Below are positions 36,480 to 49,400 of a stretch of DNA of 64,000 bases, piece by piece. How positions within the stretch are numbered: the first letter of the stretch is position 1; each line of letters starts with the position of its first letter. Source of the stretch: Tubiluchus corallicola (lineage: Eukaryota; Priapulida; Priapulimorpha; Priapulimorphida; Tubiluchidae); the NCBI GenBank assembly GCA_030141605.1, contig JAQGDQ010000002.1, positions 2,588,501 through 2,652,500 of the forward strand. Reading direction: 5' to 3'. Position numbers and translations under genes: made by a program. Below the pieces are notes generated by a model. It was given only the letters and a program-made list of their open reading frames with translations. It was not told where the DNA came from and did no database searches.

Positions 36480-39360
36480 TTGTGGATAAACGGGTGTGGT
36501 CAAGTTTTTTTTTGTTGCAGCATAGAATGTTTTGTTAATATAGTGCAGTTAGCTCTTCCAAATTGGCTTTCAACACAAAATCAGCCCTGACACTTCTTCA
36601 GTTTTGGCTTTCAATGAAGGATCTCATTGGAATAGAGTACAGTTTGGAAGCGGTTTGGCATTTGATTAAGGCTGTGTTAGTCGATGTTTGGGCATATGTG
36701 TACGAATTTAATTTTACTGATTTTCATTTCTGAAATTTGTTACGCAGGCATGTTGTTGTTTAGTTTAGTATGTGTTATTCTGTAGCTTGTGCTGCTTCCA
36801 GTCTTTTCCAGTTTGCTCAAAATCGTATGAACAAGAATATTTTCGCAAAATTTGTTTCGACAGGTGAATAAACTACAAACTTCTGAAAAATAGTGCTAAC
36901 TGTCGTGTAAAGATGTGTCATCTTGATGGATTGGCTGTGCTGTGCAGTATGTTGTTACAAGCGGTTTGGACTTTGTATCACTTTATAATTGTAATTTATT
37001 TTGTATCAAATACTGGAATCTGTTAATGTCGAAGTTTGTAATTTTTCGTCTCATTTGTAATGGTGTACTTTTAGTGTGCTACATTCCGTTATCAAAAAAT
37101 TGCATGTTGACTTTTAGGTTGTCAGCTTTCTCAGTTCAGTAGCTTTTTGCTTAATTTAAAATAATCATAGCATTATATTAGAAATGAGGTTTTTCTTTCA
37201 AAGTTTATATTTTGACAGGTCAAATTGTAATTGAAATGAGCAGTGTAAATGCCTTGTCATCAATTATAGTTGACTCACCATATTGGATTGGGTACGCCGT
37301 GGTTGTTGTCACAAGCAGTTTGGAATTGTATCAATTAATTTTCTTTTTTATAATGCTTCATTTTACTATTTAGAAATGGTGCGCGTTTGTATTTAAAGTT
37401 AGCTTAAACTTTCCATTTGTTCATACTCCGAGTAACAATGCAGTTCATGAACTTAAACTTAACTTGTTGAATACATCGATGTTTATTTTTATGGGGTCAT
37501 TTAAAATTTTCACAGGAATACTAGCATTTTCCAAGATAACTAAACTAGTCACGGAAAAATCGACGGATGCCATAATAAAAGCACTGTGCGGTGTAGCTAT
37601 TAATGTAAAAGGTACAATTGATTAAACATGATGTAATAATGTACACGAACTGTTGCTTATAAATGCAGTAACTTTAATTACTTAAATTTCTCAAATGAAT
37701 TGTTTCATTGGTTTTCATGTTCTACTATTTATCAGTTGTTGCAAGAGTAAAGGGCGTGGGGAAGATTTTTTTATTGTTGCAGTATTGAGCTGGCATCTCG
37801 TTTCGTGGAGGGTCTTGCGTACTGATTTGTTAACTAAAGAGATTGTTGTCGGAACAACTTGCAGTGCACGGTTTACAAGCGGTTTGAAATGTATCGTTTG
37901 TTTATTTTTCGTTCAAACATATTAGAGCTATTAGTACGTTACGAAACATATTGGAAATATAGTTTTGCATTACAAAACATTGGTTTAGTTTTGTTGTTTC
38001 AAGTGATTCATAAACTAAAAGTGTGTGTTATGGACAAAAAAATTTTCTGTTAAATTTTTTTAACAGGATGCAAGGTTTTTTCCTCCGAGGCAGTGCATGT
38101 ATTTTCTGTATGTAAAGAGTAATTGGAAACTGGTGAGCCAAGGTTAAAGATATCTGTTTTGTCTTTTGTGAAATACTTGTGTGTGATGACCTACTTTTGT
38201 TAGTCACTTTAATTTACTGCTTACATCGTAAATAACGTGATTGTTACTGTTTGACTTCTAATTTAAAGTGCATTACAAACTATGATTCTTGATCTTGCAA
38301 GTTAACATTGTTTTTTGGGATGTGGGGTTTGCTTTTTTCTCTTTGACAGATTTGCTTCTGCTGTCACTTCCGTCTGCATTCTAATGCATTTATACAAATT
38401 TGATTTATCATCTCTACTTGTTAAAATGGACTTCTTGGACACGAAGCTCTTGAGACGATTTCTATATTGCACACAACAGCCTCTGTGAATACTTCAGATC
38501 TCCAGGCAAGCAGTAGATAATTAATTCCGTTCTTCCAGTCATATTTTAATTATTTGTGCATAGTTTTTGTTGATGACGAATTTATGCTTTGGGGATGTGG
38601 GGTTCTCTGTTTGACAGGTTCTTCGCCATTGCTGCACAAGCACTTATCTGCTAATCTGATGTCCCTTTGCTCATAATGCAACCTTGCTGCTGATTTCTTC
38701 AATACAGTGTATATACATACATAAACACAAAAGGAGTTGCCAAAAACTGGTTAATTCATCAAGACAGGTAAAAAGGAACTGGTGTACAGTAAGTGAATAC
38801 AGAAAGCAAACAAATAAGGTACTGCTGTAGTTTCATTCATTGACAAAACTTTGTTAAACTGGAATATCATGGATATTAGCTTTACAAAAAAAACTTGCAA
38901 GATGAATGAGTTCTCTAAAATATATTACGAAAAACATTTCTTAATTTGTCTTGTTTTATTGTCATTCTATGGTTTACGCAATCTATTAGTTTTTGGTTGT
39001 TGTCGTGTTTTGTGCGAGTTTTGACAGGAGTAAAGGAAGTCCCACTTGTTCTCTGACGAGATGTGTAGTGCCAATTTCACTTTAGTGGAAAAGGATGGTT
39101 ATCGATGCTGTAGGCTATCTACTGTACGCTTTTCACCTCATGTCTGATGTCAAATGATTTTACATTTCTTGAACTGGGTAACTGTCATTTTCTTTTCACT
39201 GTATTCTCACTATATTGTAATTTCATTTGGCATTTCTCTGTTTTTTGTAATAAGAGCATTTTACTTTGTAACAGTCATGATTTTGGTTTCTTCGAAAATA
39301 ACTATTGTCGACGTGTGTGCGTGTCTGAGTTGTTTTGACAGGTGAAAAGATGTACCATGT
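36480..39360 (+). repeat. Second repeat family of the noncoding locus (~300-bp spacing)
   Basis: Acceptor-like TTTGACAG, TTTCGACAG, TTTAACAG or TTTTCACAG recurs near 36864, 37219, 37516, 38067, 38350, 38618, 39027 and 39342. Between them a diverged motif ACAAGCGGTTTGGA plus TTGTATCA recurs near 36648, 36957, 37315 and 37877. One segment (38351 to about 38505) ends in CCAG/GCAAGC, a strong GC donor. The next (from 38619) ends in GACAG/GTAAAA near 38766, a GT donor, giving ~150-nt exon-like pieces as in the first family. Open frames here are short and inconsistent. Confidence 0.5.
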
Positions 39361-39399
39361 TTGGTGTCCCTTCACCTAAATTCTTGGAAAGAACCACCA

Positions 39400-40260
39400 C
39401 ATCACTTGGGGTTTCTACATTTGTCCAAAAATACACAGAAGGGAATAGCCATGCCTAGGTCATTGACATCTGTAGGTGCTGTGCCATACCCATGGATAAC
39501 TGGAAAATAGCCAGGTTCAAGCCTTCAACGTTTTTAGGCATTGCATTTCTTCGATACCATGGACCATGGAGAGCTAGGAAATAATAAAGTTCTGAGTCAC
39601 TGACCATGTCCAAATTTTGATGTCTGTAGATGAGTGTATCATGGAGAGCTAAGGATGGCCATTTCCGCTCAATGATGTAGATGCACTGCTGAATTTCTTC
39701 ATTACCTTGGAGAGTATGTGAATGTACCTGGGAGAGTTAAGGATGGCCCTGTTCACTCACTGCTATGAATAGGCCCAGTGCTGAATTTCTTCATTACCTT
39801 GGGGAGTTAGGAACTGGCTGGGTCCGGTTTCACGAAAAGTGCGGAGAGCAGAGGAAATCCAGGTCCAAATTTTCAGTGTTTTAGGCATTGAACTGCTGTA
39901 AAGAGCTTAAACTAGCCAGGTCCAAGTCAATGTCTTCAATACCACAGGGCGCAGGAAATAGCCATTTGTATATTTAATCCACTACCTTATGTAGGTGCTG
40001 AGCTGCTTCATAATACTGTATCATGGTGAGCCATGGAATCTCATTATTCGAGCCTTTGCTGTGTTTAAACTCTGGTCCGTAATGTGGAGAGTTGGGAAAT
40101 GGTGAGGTTTATTAAGCATGGCGAGGACAAAGTCACTGGTGTTTGTAAACAGCTGAAATTTTCTACTTGCCTTGGCGAGTCGAGGACTACCTTGGTGCAG
40201 GTTGCTGTTGTATGTGAATACCATAGGGAGCAGGGAATGCTATTTTTTCAACATTTCGTA
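39400..40260 (+). repeat. Third repeat family: degenerate ~70-110-bp tandem units
   Basis: Diverged units share ACCATGGAGAGCTAGGAA, a GCCAGGTCCAAGTC stretch and TTTAGGCATTGAACTGCTTC-like sequence. Examples are near 39541-39600, 39655-39735, 39735-39815, 39880-39955 and 40015-40110. Identity among units is low, so the array is old compared with the 2-kb higher-order unit. Confidence 0.7.
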
Positions 40261-40623
40261 ATTCTCTTCTTTGATGATTGTGTGTCGTACACTAGATTTG
40301 TCACCATTTGCACCTAGATTGTTACTGTACTTGTGTTATTGCGTCGTTTAAATCATTTGAAGTCTATGTGAAGGATCTAGTTGAAAGTAAGTGTAAGTCG
40401 ACACGTTCTAACATATTTTAAGAACAATTCTATTTTTGCACATTGTTCAACAGTAAACCTGTATTTTGTTCAAATTTAACAGTAGTGCTTTCTAGTCAAT
40501 TTTTCAAAATTCAATTACTGGATTGTTGCATTTACCACTTTATATTCATTGTGCCAGGGGGAGAGAGAACTCCTTCTGCTGGTCAGAGCATGGGAAATCA
40601 CACCTCCCCCTCCTCGAGAAGAA

Positions 40624-40629
40624 AATAAA
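40624..40629 (+). terminator. Candidate poly(A) signal ending the noncoding locus
   Basis: AATAAA follows the third repeat family and a small G/A-rich block (40556-40622). It is a plausible end for a transcript from the 25.6-kb promoter, but there is no direct support. Confidence 0.3.
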
Positions 40630-43600
40630 AATTGAAAATGAGGAGTTAGGGTTGGGGTGTCCGGCTCGCAGCCTTTGCCTGGCACTCAAAATCTTGTTCT
40701 AGTAATTCAATCATGTAAGTCGTGCAGTGTGAATTTTTAAAGTGTGCTTACAAAAAAGTTAACGTGCACAAACTACGTGTAAAAACGCAATTTACAATTT
40801 TTTGAAATGTAATTTGTCTAAAGTTTTGTAATTTGCATTTCTGCTTAATACGTGTATACACTAATACACAAATAATGTTTCAGTTATTTTGTATGTTACG
40901 TGCGAGTTAATTACTAGTATCTATTGAAATCATTCCGATTCTTTACTTGCAATAAAATTCTGTTTAGCAGAAGATTTGAAGCAAATGCAGGCCCTTTAGC
41001 ATGAAGTGTGCGGTACGTGTAAAAGTGCTTGCGTTCTTTTTACCCGAACTTTGTAACATGATTGCTGCAAAATTGCTTAATTTCATGTCCATTTCAGTAG
41101 GTAACGTGGAGTATTTTTATTTGTATTGAATTAAATGTTTGCTCATAAAATTCGCGATAAATTGCAAACGTGAAAAGAATTGTATTACAAAAGTTTATAA
41201 CTTACAAAAAATAAAAGAATAGTAAAGTAAAAAATCGATAAAATTCAATAAAAAAGGTCAATTGTTTTTATGGTGTTCTGTGTTTGATTATATGACAGTT
41301 GTGTGAGAAAGTTGGGTGCACGTACTGCAGTGTGGTGAGCGGCAGCAGCTGAAATTGAGCAACGTTGAATCTGGTCATTAGATGAAGTGACGTCGCTTGC
41401 TGTTTCGTTATTTAATCCTGTTGAGGGAGGATGTGTTCTTGCATGTGAAACATGGTAAGACGCTGTTATTGGAGACTTGTCGAGGAACATTACAATTAAT
41501 TTGCGCAACTGCAGTTTCTGGTTAGAAACGTATGTGCGCACTTCACCAAATATGTTGCAAGCAAAGAGTTGTGTGAATTATCAAGCAGATAATCAAATGG
41601 TGTGTGCGTTCAGAACTGCATAGCCTGTGTACTGTATAAACTTAGGAAGAGGCCAGATCACGGCCAATGCACAAGAAGCCATATGATCAAACCACAGCAT
41701 ATGTATAAACTTCAGAAAGAGGTCAGATCACGGCCAATCCACAAGAAGCCATGTGATCAAGCCAGCGTAAACCAAAATTTGGAGAAACTACGTAGGTAAT
41801 CAACATGCGACAGACTTTGTGCAACAGAAAAAGATTTTGAATGAGAAAAATCATCGCTTGTCAAAGTGAAACAAATACATTAACTTAGAATTGGACTCAA
41901 AACCTGTGCGTCGTGCCAACTTTTAATCTTTTCAAACTAAAAAATTGCAAGTTTCTAATTTGCATGACGTGAGTTAAATTGGAGTTTGGCATACTGATCT
42001 TTGGTTGATGTAAAGCTAATTACAGCAGTTACGTATCTACGAAAAGAAATTGCAAAGTCACCTAGCTTATAGATTTTAGATTTAATATTTTATTTCAAAC
42101 TTCACAAAGTTCATATACACATCACATTAATACCATAAATCTTGAAACAACAATAACACAAATAACAATTAACGATATAGCAAACTACGCCTACGACATC
42201 TAATTACAGAAGTAAAGTTTGCATCACTGTTTAAAATGTTCTTGCATATAAACTTTTCACTGTTATTTAGCCTGACGTATACTGTATGCACATTTTCTGT
42301 GAATAACATCAAAATAAATAATATTAAGTCTAGTAGAAATATATCTTGCGCTCGTTTCATACATGTATTGGTCACGTCCTCAATTTTTTCAACTCTGTAT
42401 GTAACGTTTTAGGCGACAGATACCACGTGGGTAACTTTGCAGTGTTGCCACAGCCTTCGCAGAAATTGCGTGATAGGTAGTGGTAACATGAAATGGGTAC
42501 ATTGTAGCTAACCGTTGAGGAGGACTATAGATTTAACGTCACATGTGCCATAAATGTAAGTTTCACCAGGCTGAACGCTTTCAGTAAAACAAAAATATTT
42601 TTCAAACATTTTAACTGTTAAGTCCGTGTTAGAATGAAGCCAGAATTAATAATCCTAGCGGTTTATATTAAACGTAACGAGTATAATTTAATGCGTTTAT
42701 TAGCTGCTCGATTGTTTCAAGCTTTTAACGTCTTAACAGATTAATTTAGCATTAGTGAGTGTTATATGGTATAACCGTTTGGTCACATTTAAAATTCACA
42801 GTAGAATTAACTTTGGTTAAGACCACCTAGTCAGATTACTTACTTTTCAATTAAAAAATAATTAATTTTGCTCGTAATCGCTATCAAATTGAAATAGTTG
42901 TAGTACGACAACATTTCAAATGGTAGAGATCTGAGCTAGCTTGTTACTAAACTGTTTACGTTGCTGTAGTTTAGTTTAAACATACTGTAATTTATAATAG
43001 GACTGGATCAGACAGTTTCAAAACATGATTTAAGATCCTCTTCACAAACTATATGCACTATTTAGCTGATAAGTTTACCTTAAAATTGCATTAGGTATAA
43101 GTAATAAATCGACAGTTGAAAATTTTAATCTAAACAAAATAATGGAATTAGGACCTGCCCTGTTTTGTTTTCCGCACATCTCGGGAATCCCAGGGATGAA
43201 TAAAATAAGTTACAAAAAATAGAAAATCTAGAAACAGCGGACTGTGGCTTAAGAAAACACAGCTTGGAGTAGCATTGACAGAGTGGAAAAGAGCATTGGC
43301 GACAATGGAAAAACGTATTGTTTCAACAAAATAAAACTGAACTAGTAGTCTGTGTTTTTGAATGTATGGATAGTTGGGTGGGACGGGTAGATATGCATTA
43401 ATACTTTTCAAAAAGCGGGCGTAACCAAGCCATGGTTATTCCGGACCTTGAAGTAAAAATTTCATGATATTCTCTGATAATGGTTCGTCGTGAAATGTGA
43501 CTATGTCGCCATTTAATGTCTTTTAGGGAACCTCGATAAGTTCTTGAAAATTTTTGAAAAATCGCTACTAAATTTAATTTACCACATACAGTGAGTCGAA

Positions 43601-44329
43601 TTCAACGTAGTGATACATTGACAGTAAAATTATTTTTGTCTTTATTTGTTACAACGACATTGGTCTTGCTTTGTAAAACTCAACACAAGTAACAAACTTA
43701 CTTCGTACGTAACGTACTTCGTGGTCACCCTCTTGTACGCGCACGCTGGTTGAACTAATTCAAACTTTGGCATCTTACAAAAATGTCACAAAATCAGCTA
43801 TTTGGTTTTAGTAAAACCTTGTTATATTTTGATAAAAATTCATAAAAGTCATAAGTAGAAGAATGGCTGTTCAAAGTGGGAGCATCTAACCGTAAAATGA
43901 TCGCGTCTTCAACGTGATGTTACTAATTACACGAGCTGCTTATTACACTTTTATTACTAAATCCTAACATTTTTCGCGAACATTGAACTAAGCCTAATTT
44001 CACATAAGGCATAGCCTTTGCAAATTATATACATATGCCGTGACACGCGTGCCTGAAATATAGCCATAGGTCCATTATATAAACACACATTTAAAGAAAC
44101 TTATAATTATATGTAAAACACTCACTCAGGCAATTATAGAGATGCTATTCGCAGGTAAATTGTGGAAATTTTATTCTGTAACAAAAAGTCGATACGAAAT
44201 TCAGCAAAGCCCAAAAACTGTAATAATTAGTAACAAGTTTTTCACACTTCCACGCCCAAATTTTTCAGACGCTTTCTTTCGTCCTTTTACGTGATCACAA
44301 ATACTCCTACAAACAATAATTCTAAAATA
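40630..44329. other. Intergenic, no gene seen
   Basis: AT-rich. Apart from the short tandem duplication at 41633-41770 I see no exon chain or element with defined ends. Open frames such as 41245-41541 (-) and 43148-43411 (-) have no recognisable domains or flanking splice logic. Confidence 0.5.
41633..41770. repeat. 69-bp tandem duplication
   Basis: Two copies (from 41633 and 41702) share TGTATAAACTT, AGATCACGGCCAAT and CACAAGAAGCCAT, with a few substitutions. No function is evident. Confidence 0.9.
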
Positions 44330-45070
44330 GTTCTCGTAAAAAGTTCAAAGAACAAGAAAAGGGGTACTTGAAGTAGGTTTCAGAAAAATCCCCTTAGGAA
44401 TTGTATTACTTTACGTCATTTTATGCTTGTATCGTACTCGCGTTAAAGGAATTTTTGTTTGTTTTCATTTTAAATCTCCCACGGTACGTTTCGAAGTCGC
44501 CATAACATAACGTCACTAAGCAAACGTAAATCAGGGGAAGAAAAGGCAATGTTAAATTATGTCCCAAAAAACTTTCCATGCAAATCTATATTACTTAGCA
44601 TTTCGCTTACCTACTGGAAAGACTTATGTAACTAGAAATAACAATTTAAAATGTTCGTGTCAATTGGTAAAATGTCGCTAACTCACCCTACACGGTATGC
44701 CACTCACGAACTAAAAACGTATTTTCAATCTTATTGATAATATACTTAAAAATAAGATCAGTAACTTAAAAATTTTGCTTCGTTAGTAACACGTGTCGTG
44801 TGCTACGCATGCTTTGATTATTCTTTTTCAAACTTTACGCAATGTTATCTAAACTTGTTTGAAACGAAGAACCACTAAAATGGCTGCGCCTAACGGTCAT
44901 CGCGGAAGTTTAAGCCTACAAGTTTTATACTGTTATACAGCGTTACTACCGACGCAAGCCGTGCATGCAAAAAGGCAGTATGTAAGCGGTATAAAATTTC
45001 AAGACGAATTTTTTAAGCTTTATGTAAGTGGAGGGTTTTCTTGTGCTTTAAGCCCTTAGTCTACAACATA
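44330..45070 (-). repeat. Dispersed repeat, copy 2 (inverted, uninterrupted)
   Basis: The reverse complement of this stretch aligns with 11395-12600 without the hAT insertion. It includes GGGACATAATTTAACATTGCC, GCGACATTTTACCAATT and CCTCCACTTACATAAAGCTTA blocks (each read on the minus strand). It ends about 360 bp before the PRORSD1 start, so both copies lie next to 5' ends of genes. Copies differ at many positions, so the duplication or transposition is old. Confidence 0.75.
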
Positions 45071-45433
45071 AAAGCAGTGCATTTCGGGAAATGATTAATT
45101 TTGCACTTAAATTTTTTATTAAAGTAAATCAAAATTCCATTTTTGCTTTCTGGTACTTTAAAACCTAAGACGTGATGCTGGTTTATAAATAAATCAAAGG
45201 CAGCGTGTTGCAAAAGATCTACCAAATTAGCGGATTTAGTCAATCTACGTTCTGTGCTTAGCAAGGCAACACAGGTCCAGCGTCACAAAAGCATGGCGGT
45301 GCACATGTAATGCATATTAAGCCCTTCGTTCGTTCTGTTTTGACTCTTGTTTTACTAGACAGTTATGTTGTAGCTTCGTGAAATAAGTTTTCTTGATATG
45401 TAGCAAAATAATTGCCGCGAATTTTTGCTTACA

Positions 45434-46424
45434 ATGACGGAAGTCAACCGTCAGTTTGTGTGTACCAACCGAGCAGAGCTGGAGAACAAATTTGTTGAAA
45501 TGGGAATCGAGTATGAATCTGTAGAACATCCCGAGGTATTAGTTAAACCGTATTTTTACACTAAAAGAATGGGCTTGAAACTGAGAGACGGGACGTATAT
45601 AGCTTGATTATTAATGACACAAGTCTTATTATACTTTTTAAGTAGGTTGACTAATAACTAGCTAAAAAATTGATGCGGCAGAATTAACTTGATGTACAAT
45701 AACTGCAGTTTAGTTTAGACAGTTGGATCATATAAATTGATTCCGTCAGCGATGCACTTGTGCAGTTACAATAATTTGTGATTGGAAACAAACAAGAAAG
45801 AGAGGTCCCATAAACAAAAATTGTATGAATGCTGTTGCTGCATGGCTTTCTGCCCATGGAAAAAGTGCTTGGTTTGGTAAAGGCGCCATAGGTAATCTAG
45901 ATGCTAACAACAGTTTAACAGATGGTGACATGTCTGAAGAGTTAGCATTTACATTGTTAATGAGATATGTCCATTGGCATTTTAATTTTTATGTTTTTCA
46001 GGTTTTTACCGTTGAAGCGATGATGCCGCATGTCAAACATGTCACTGGTGCACATTGCAAAAACCTATTTTTGAAAGACAAGAAAAAACAATTGTATTTG
46101 CTCTCAGCGAAACATGATTGCGAAATTAAGTTGAATGAAGTTTCAAAGCAAGTTGGTGCAGTAGGAGGACTAAGACTAGCTGATGAGAAAACACTGTTTG
46201 ACAAACTTGGGGTTAAGCAGGGTTGTGTTACTGCATTTGCATTAATTAATGATGCCAATCTTCATGTGAATTTTTTACTAGATGATGATTTGGTAAATGG
46301 TGGACATGCGAAAGTTTTCTTCCATCCAATGGATAATTCAGCATCTACTGGTATTTCTCCAGTAGATTTCTTGCGCTTCTTGCACATGACTGGACATAAG
46401 CCGGTTTTAATAAAATTTCGTTAG
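45434..46424 (+). CDS. PRORSD1: PRORSD1-like prolyl-tRNA synthetase associated domain protein (2 exons, complete)
   Basis: A free-standing YbaK/INS-type editing domain; relatives hydrolyse mischarged aminoacyl-tRNA(Pro) in trans. Exons are 45434-45535 and 46002-46424, with a phase-0 GT-AG intron (CCCGAG/GTATTA ... TTTCAG/GTTTTT), 174 residues. Seen: MGIEYESVEHPEVFTVEAMM across the junction, HVTGAHCKNLFLKDKKKQ with the conserved lysine region of the pocket, AKHDCEIKLNEVSKQVGA, and RLADEKTLFDKLGVKQGCVT. The end is SPVDFLRFLHMTGHKPVLIKF. The ATG at 45434 gives the usual short N-terminal helix; the length is close to family members (about 165-175). Reading through the first exon stops soon after, which confirms the intron. 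Confidence 0.93.
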
Positions 46425-49400
46425 TTGAAATTTAATTTTTAGTAGAAGATGAAAGTACTATATTTTTCATCTTTTGGCAACAGCCGTTGTTAAGTAAAAG
46501 AAAGTATTATAAGATACAATTTGTTTCCAGTGCTTATGAAGCATGCAGTTCAGATGGCAAGGGTAGCCCAATCGGCTTTGCCATTGTCGCTTTTTACTCT
46601 AATAGAACTATTTGCTTCACTAATACTCCTTGTGTCAAACAGTTTTGCAATTCAAAATTTTCTAAAAAGTATTAAAGGAGGAATATCTCGAAAATCGAGT
46701 TGAACTCATTTTATAACTGATTTACTCAACAGTAATTTGTCAGAGAAATTTTAGCACTGTGTTGTCTAATTAATGAGTAATTAACTCATTTGTATCCCAC
46801 AGAAAAAGACATGGAGTGCCTTTCCCGAGGAAAAACTGCAAAATAGCACTGCTGCGTCACAAGCAGTATTGCGGTAGAGCAACATATTAGTCATTACGAT
46901 GTTTTTGTTTACAATTATACTTAAATTACTGTACCTAACCTTGCCTCTGTCAGCAAGTCAGCTGATAAAATTGTCGATTCATGCCTCATTAGTAGAATTC
47001 CGTTAAGTTTGTGAGAGAAAAACGATTTTTCCGCCGTATCGTGGAAGTTCTAAGTGTATACCAGAACAATATACCAGAATAATATTAATTCAACAAACGT
47101 GTGAAGAACGCATGCAAGAATGGCCTGGATTTTGTTTTAACTTTCATGGCAGTAATTGAGAACATCATCTACAAACAAACAAGTTGCAAAAGTGCTAGCC
47201 TGGGTTGTTGTAGAAACAGAGTCCATACAGGGTAGACTACTCAATTTTATTCTGGTAGAAGAATTCTTGAATTTTTAAATGCACTGAACATCAAACAATT
47301 GTGCTAGCATGACATAGTAACGGAGTACAATTTGCCAGCTTTGACAAGAATATGTGAAGTCCATAAAGCTCGTGTAATGCAGAGATCACAACACTAGTTT
47401 TTATTTAATTTTAAATATTTATATCTATTTCAGCCACTGGAATTTAAATTTCTTGACTATAAAGCATGCAAAAGTCTAATTGTTCTCACTTTGCTTATGT
47501 AACAACTGAGAAATACATTATGCAAAGTATATTTAAAAATAAATATTTTTCCTAAACATTAATATGTGATTAAAATTATTAAAAGTATAAGAAATAATGA
47601 ATAATTAATTCATTCACTGAAGTTGCATGATTATGTTACTTAACGGCTGTTTCAGTTAGGAGAGTAGGTTTTTATTGAAATTTTGAATGAGCTGCTTTAA
47701 AAACATCATTATGTAAAATAACATTTGTCTGAACTAACAGCTCAATTAAAGCAAAACCGGACTCAATCAGAAACTGCATGTCAAAACAATCTAATCTTTA
47801 AAATATTGAAAGGAAACATACTATTTTTTTTCAAATATGACTTGCGTGAAAGAATTATTACCACACAAACACAATTTCACGTTTGCGCCACAAGTTCTTC
47901 GCTGTTACATGCACCATCTATTAGCTAGTTAGACGGGCACTAGCATCTTCATTTCGGAAACGCATTGCACAAAAAACAGGTGCTGTACCGCTCAGTTCAG
48001 ATGCGTTAGTTTGTGACAAACTACACATGTTCGACAGCTCATGCGTGAACACAGCGGTAAATTTGAAATTTGAATTTTTATCTTAAAATTTGCCTAGTTT
48101 TAGTACAACGCACTGAAACTCTTACAGTAGCACTGTACTTCAGTTTTCTCTTTCACAAACACGTGCAACACACTCGTGGAATATTTTTGCTGTTGAAAAT
48201 CATGTTAGTTTGTGATGTTATCAATAGTTGGGCTTGCCTGTCTTTAATTAGGTTTTTAAACTATTATTTAATTATCTATTATTTAAAGAAATGCTTTGGC
48301 ATTATTAATTGTGTTAAAATGTATACTTTTTATCATACTTGAAAATGGGGTGGCATGTGAAAAATCATCCTGTCTTCCTTTAAATATTAATTTTTTTTGT
48401 AGTAACAAAAAATCGAGAGGTTATTAAACAATTGAGTAGTGAGTACACCCTGACATAAATTTAACATAGGTACAAGTTTATCCTTGGCAGTCTAAACTCG
48501 CTTACTGTATTTGTAAAATTTGACCAAGAAAAATGTTTTTCATTCTAAATTATTACATAGTCAAAACAATAAAAGCCGTGATGAATGAAAAATGTGTGTT
48601 ATCAACTTTTATGAAATGAGTGCAGAACGTCTCTGGCGCTACTCTTGCATTGTTTGTGAAAAGTGTACTCTTCTCATTCGATTGACTGTTAAATGTATTA
48701 ATATCAGCTTGTTTCTATTTTGAAAATTCAATGTTTTTCTATTTTACCTTGTATTAAAAATAATTTGGCCATTGTTTGTTGCTCGATCTGTTTGACTAGT
48801 GGTTATGTAACGTTAAAATATTTTAGATTGACACACTTAAGTGCTGGTACTTCAAAATGATGTATGATTAGAGCAATGAGTTACAGCGTATAAACATTCA
48901 CTGCCTCGCTGCCTATTCTTCAGCCAGGCTAGGATTGTGCTGCCATCTAGAATTCAACTTTGAAGTTGTTCAGACTTACTAATTTTTATATTTTGCCCCT
49001 TCCTGTTCCATCAGTACCTATACCGTCCTCAGATAAATAAAGTACGTGTCTGTAACCCGTCTCAAGTTAAAGGTGGCAGATATTTCACTGGCCATTCAAT
49101 ATCTTCAACTATCGTTTCCCGTCCAGGAATGCCGCTACCGATTACTTTAAGTTACCAGTGATTGGTTGCCGCTATTCTTATAAATTATAGTTTCTGAATT
49201 TTCAAGCAAAACAGAAAATAAATAAATAAGCTACTTGACCGTTATTTGTGACAGACGAGAAACTGAGTATTTTGTTGCAAAGTTAAAAACTGAAAGGTAT
49301 GTAAAAGCAACAAAAAAAGAAAATAGAAGCAGTGAGTGTACCAAAAGTGTAACAGAATTTAATGCACTAATCACTGTTTAATGCCTAGACATGAATAAAT

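Noticed and set aside
38187-38280. Possible C/D box snoRNA starting at GTGATGACC
   Set aside because: No D box (CTGA) at a suitable distance and no terminal stem.
44859-45059. 66-codon open frame starting near 44859
   Set aside because: It lies wholly in the inverted dispersed repeat and is not open in the other copy.
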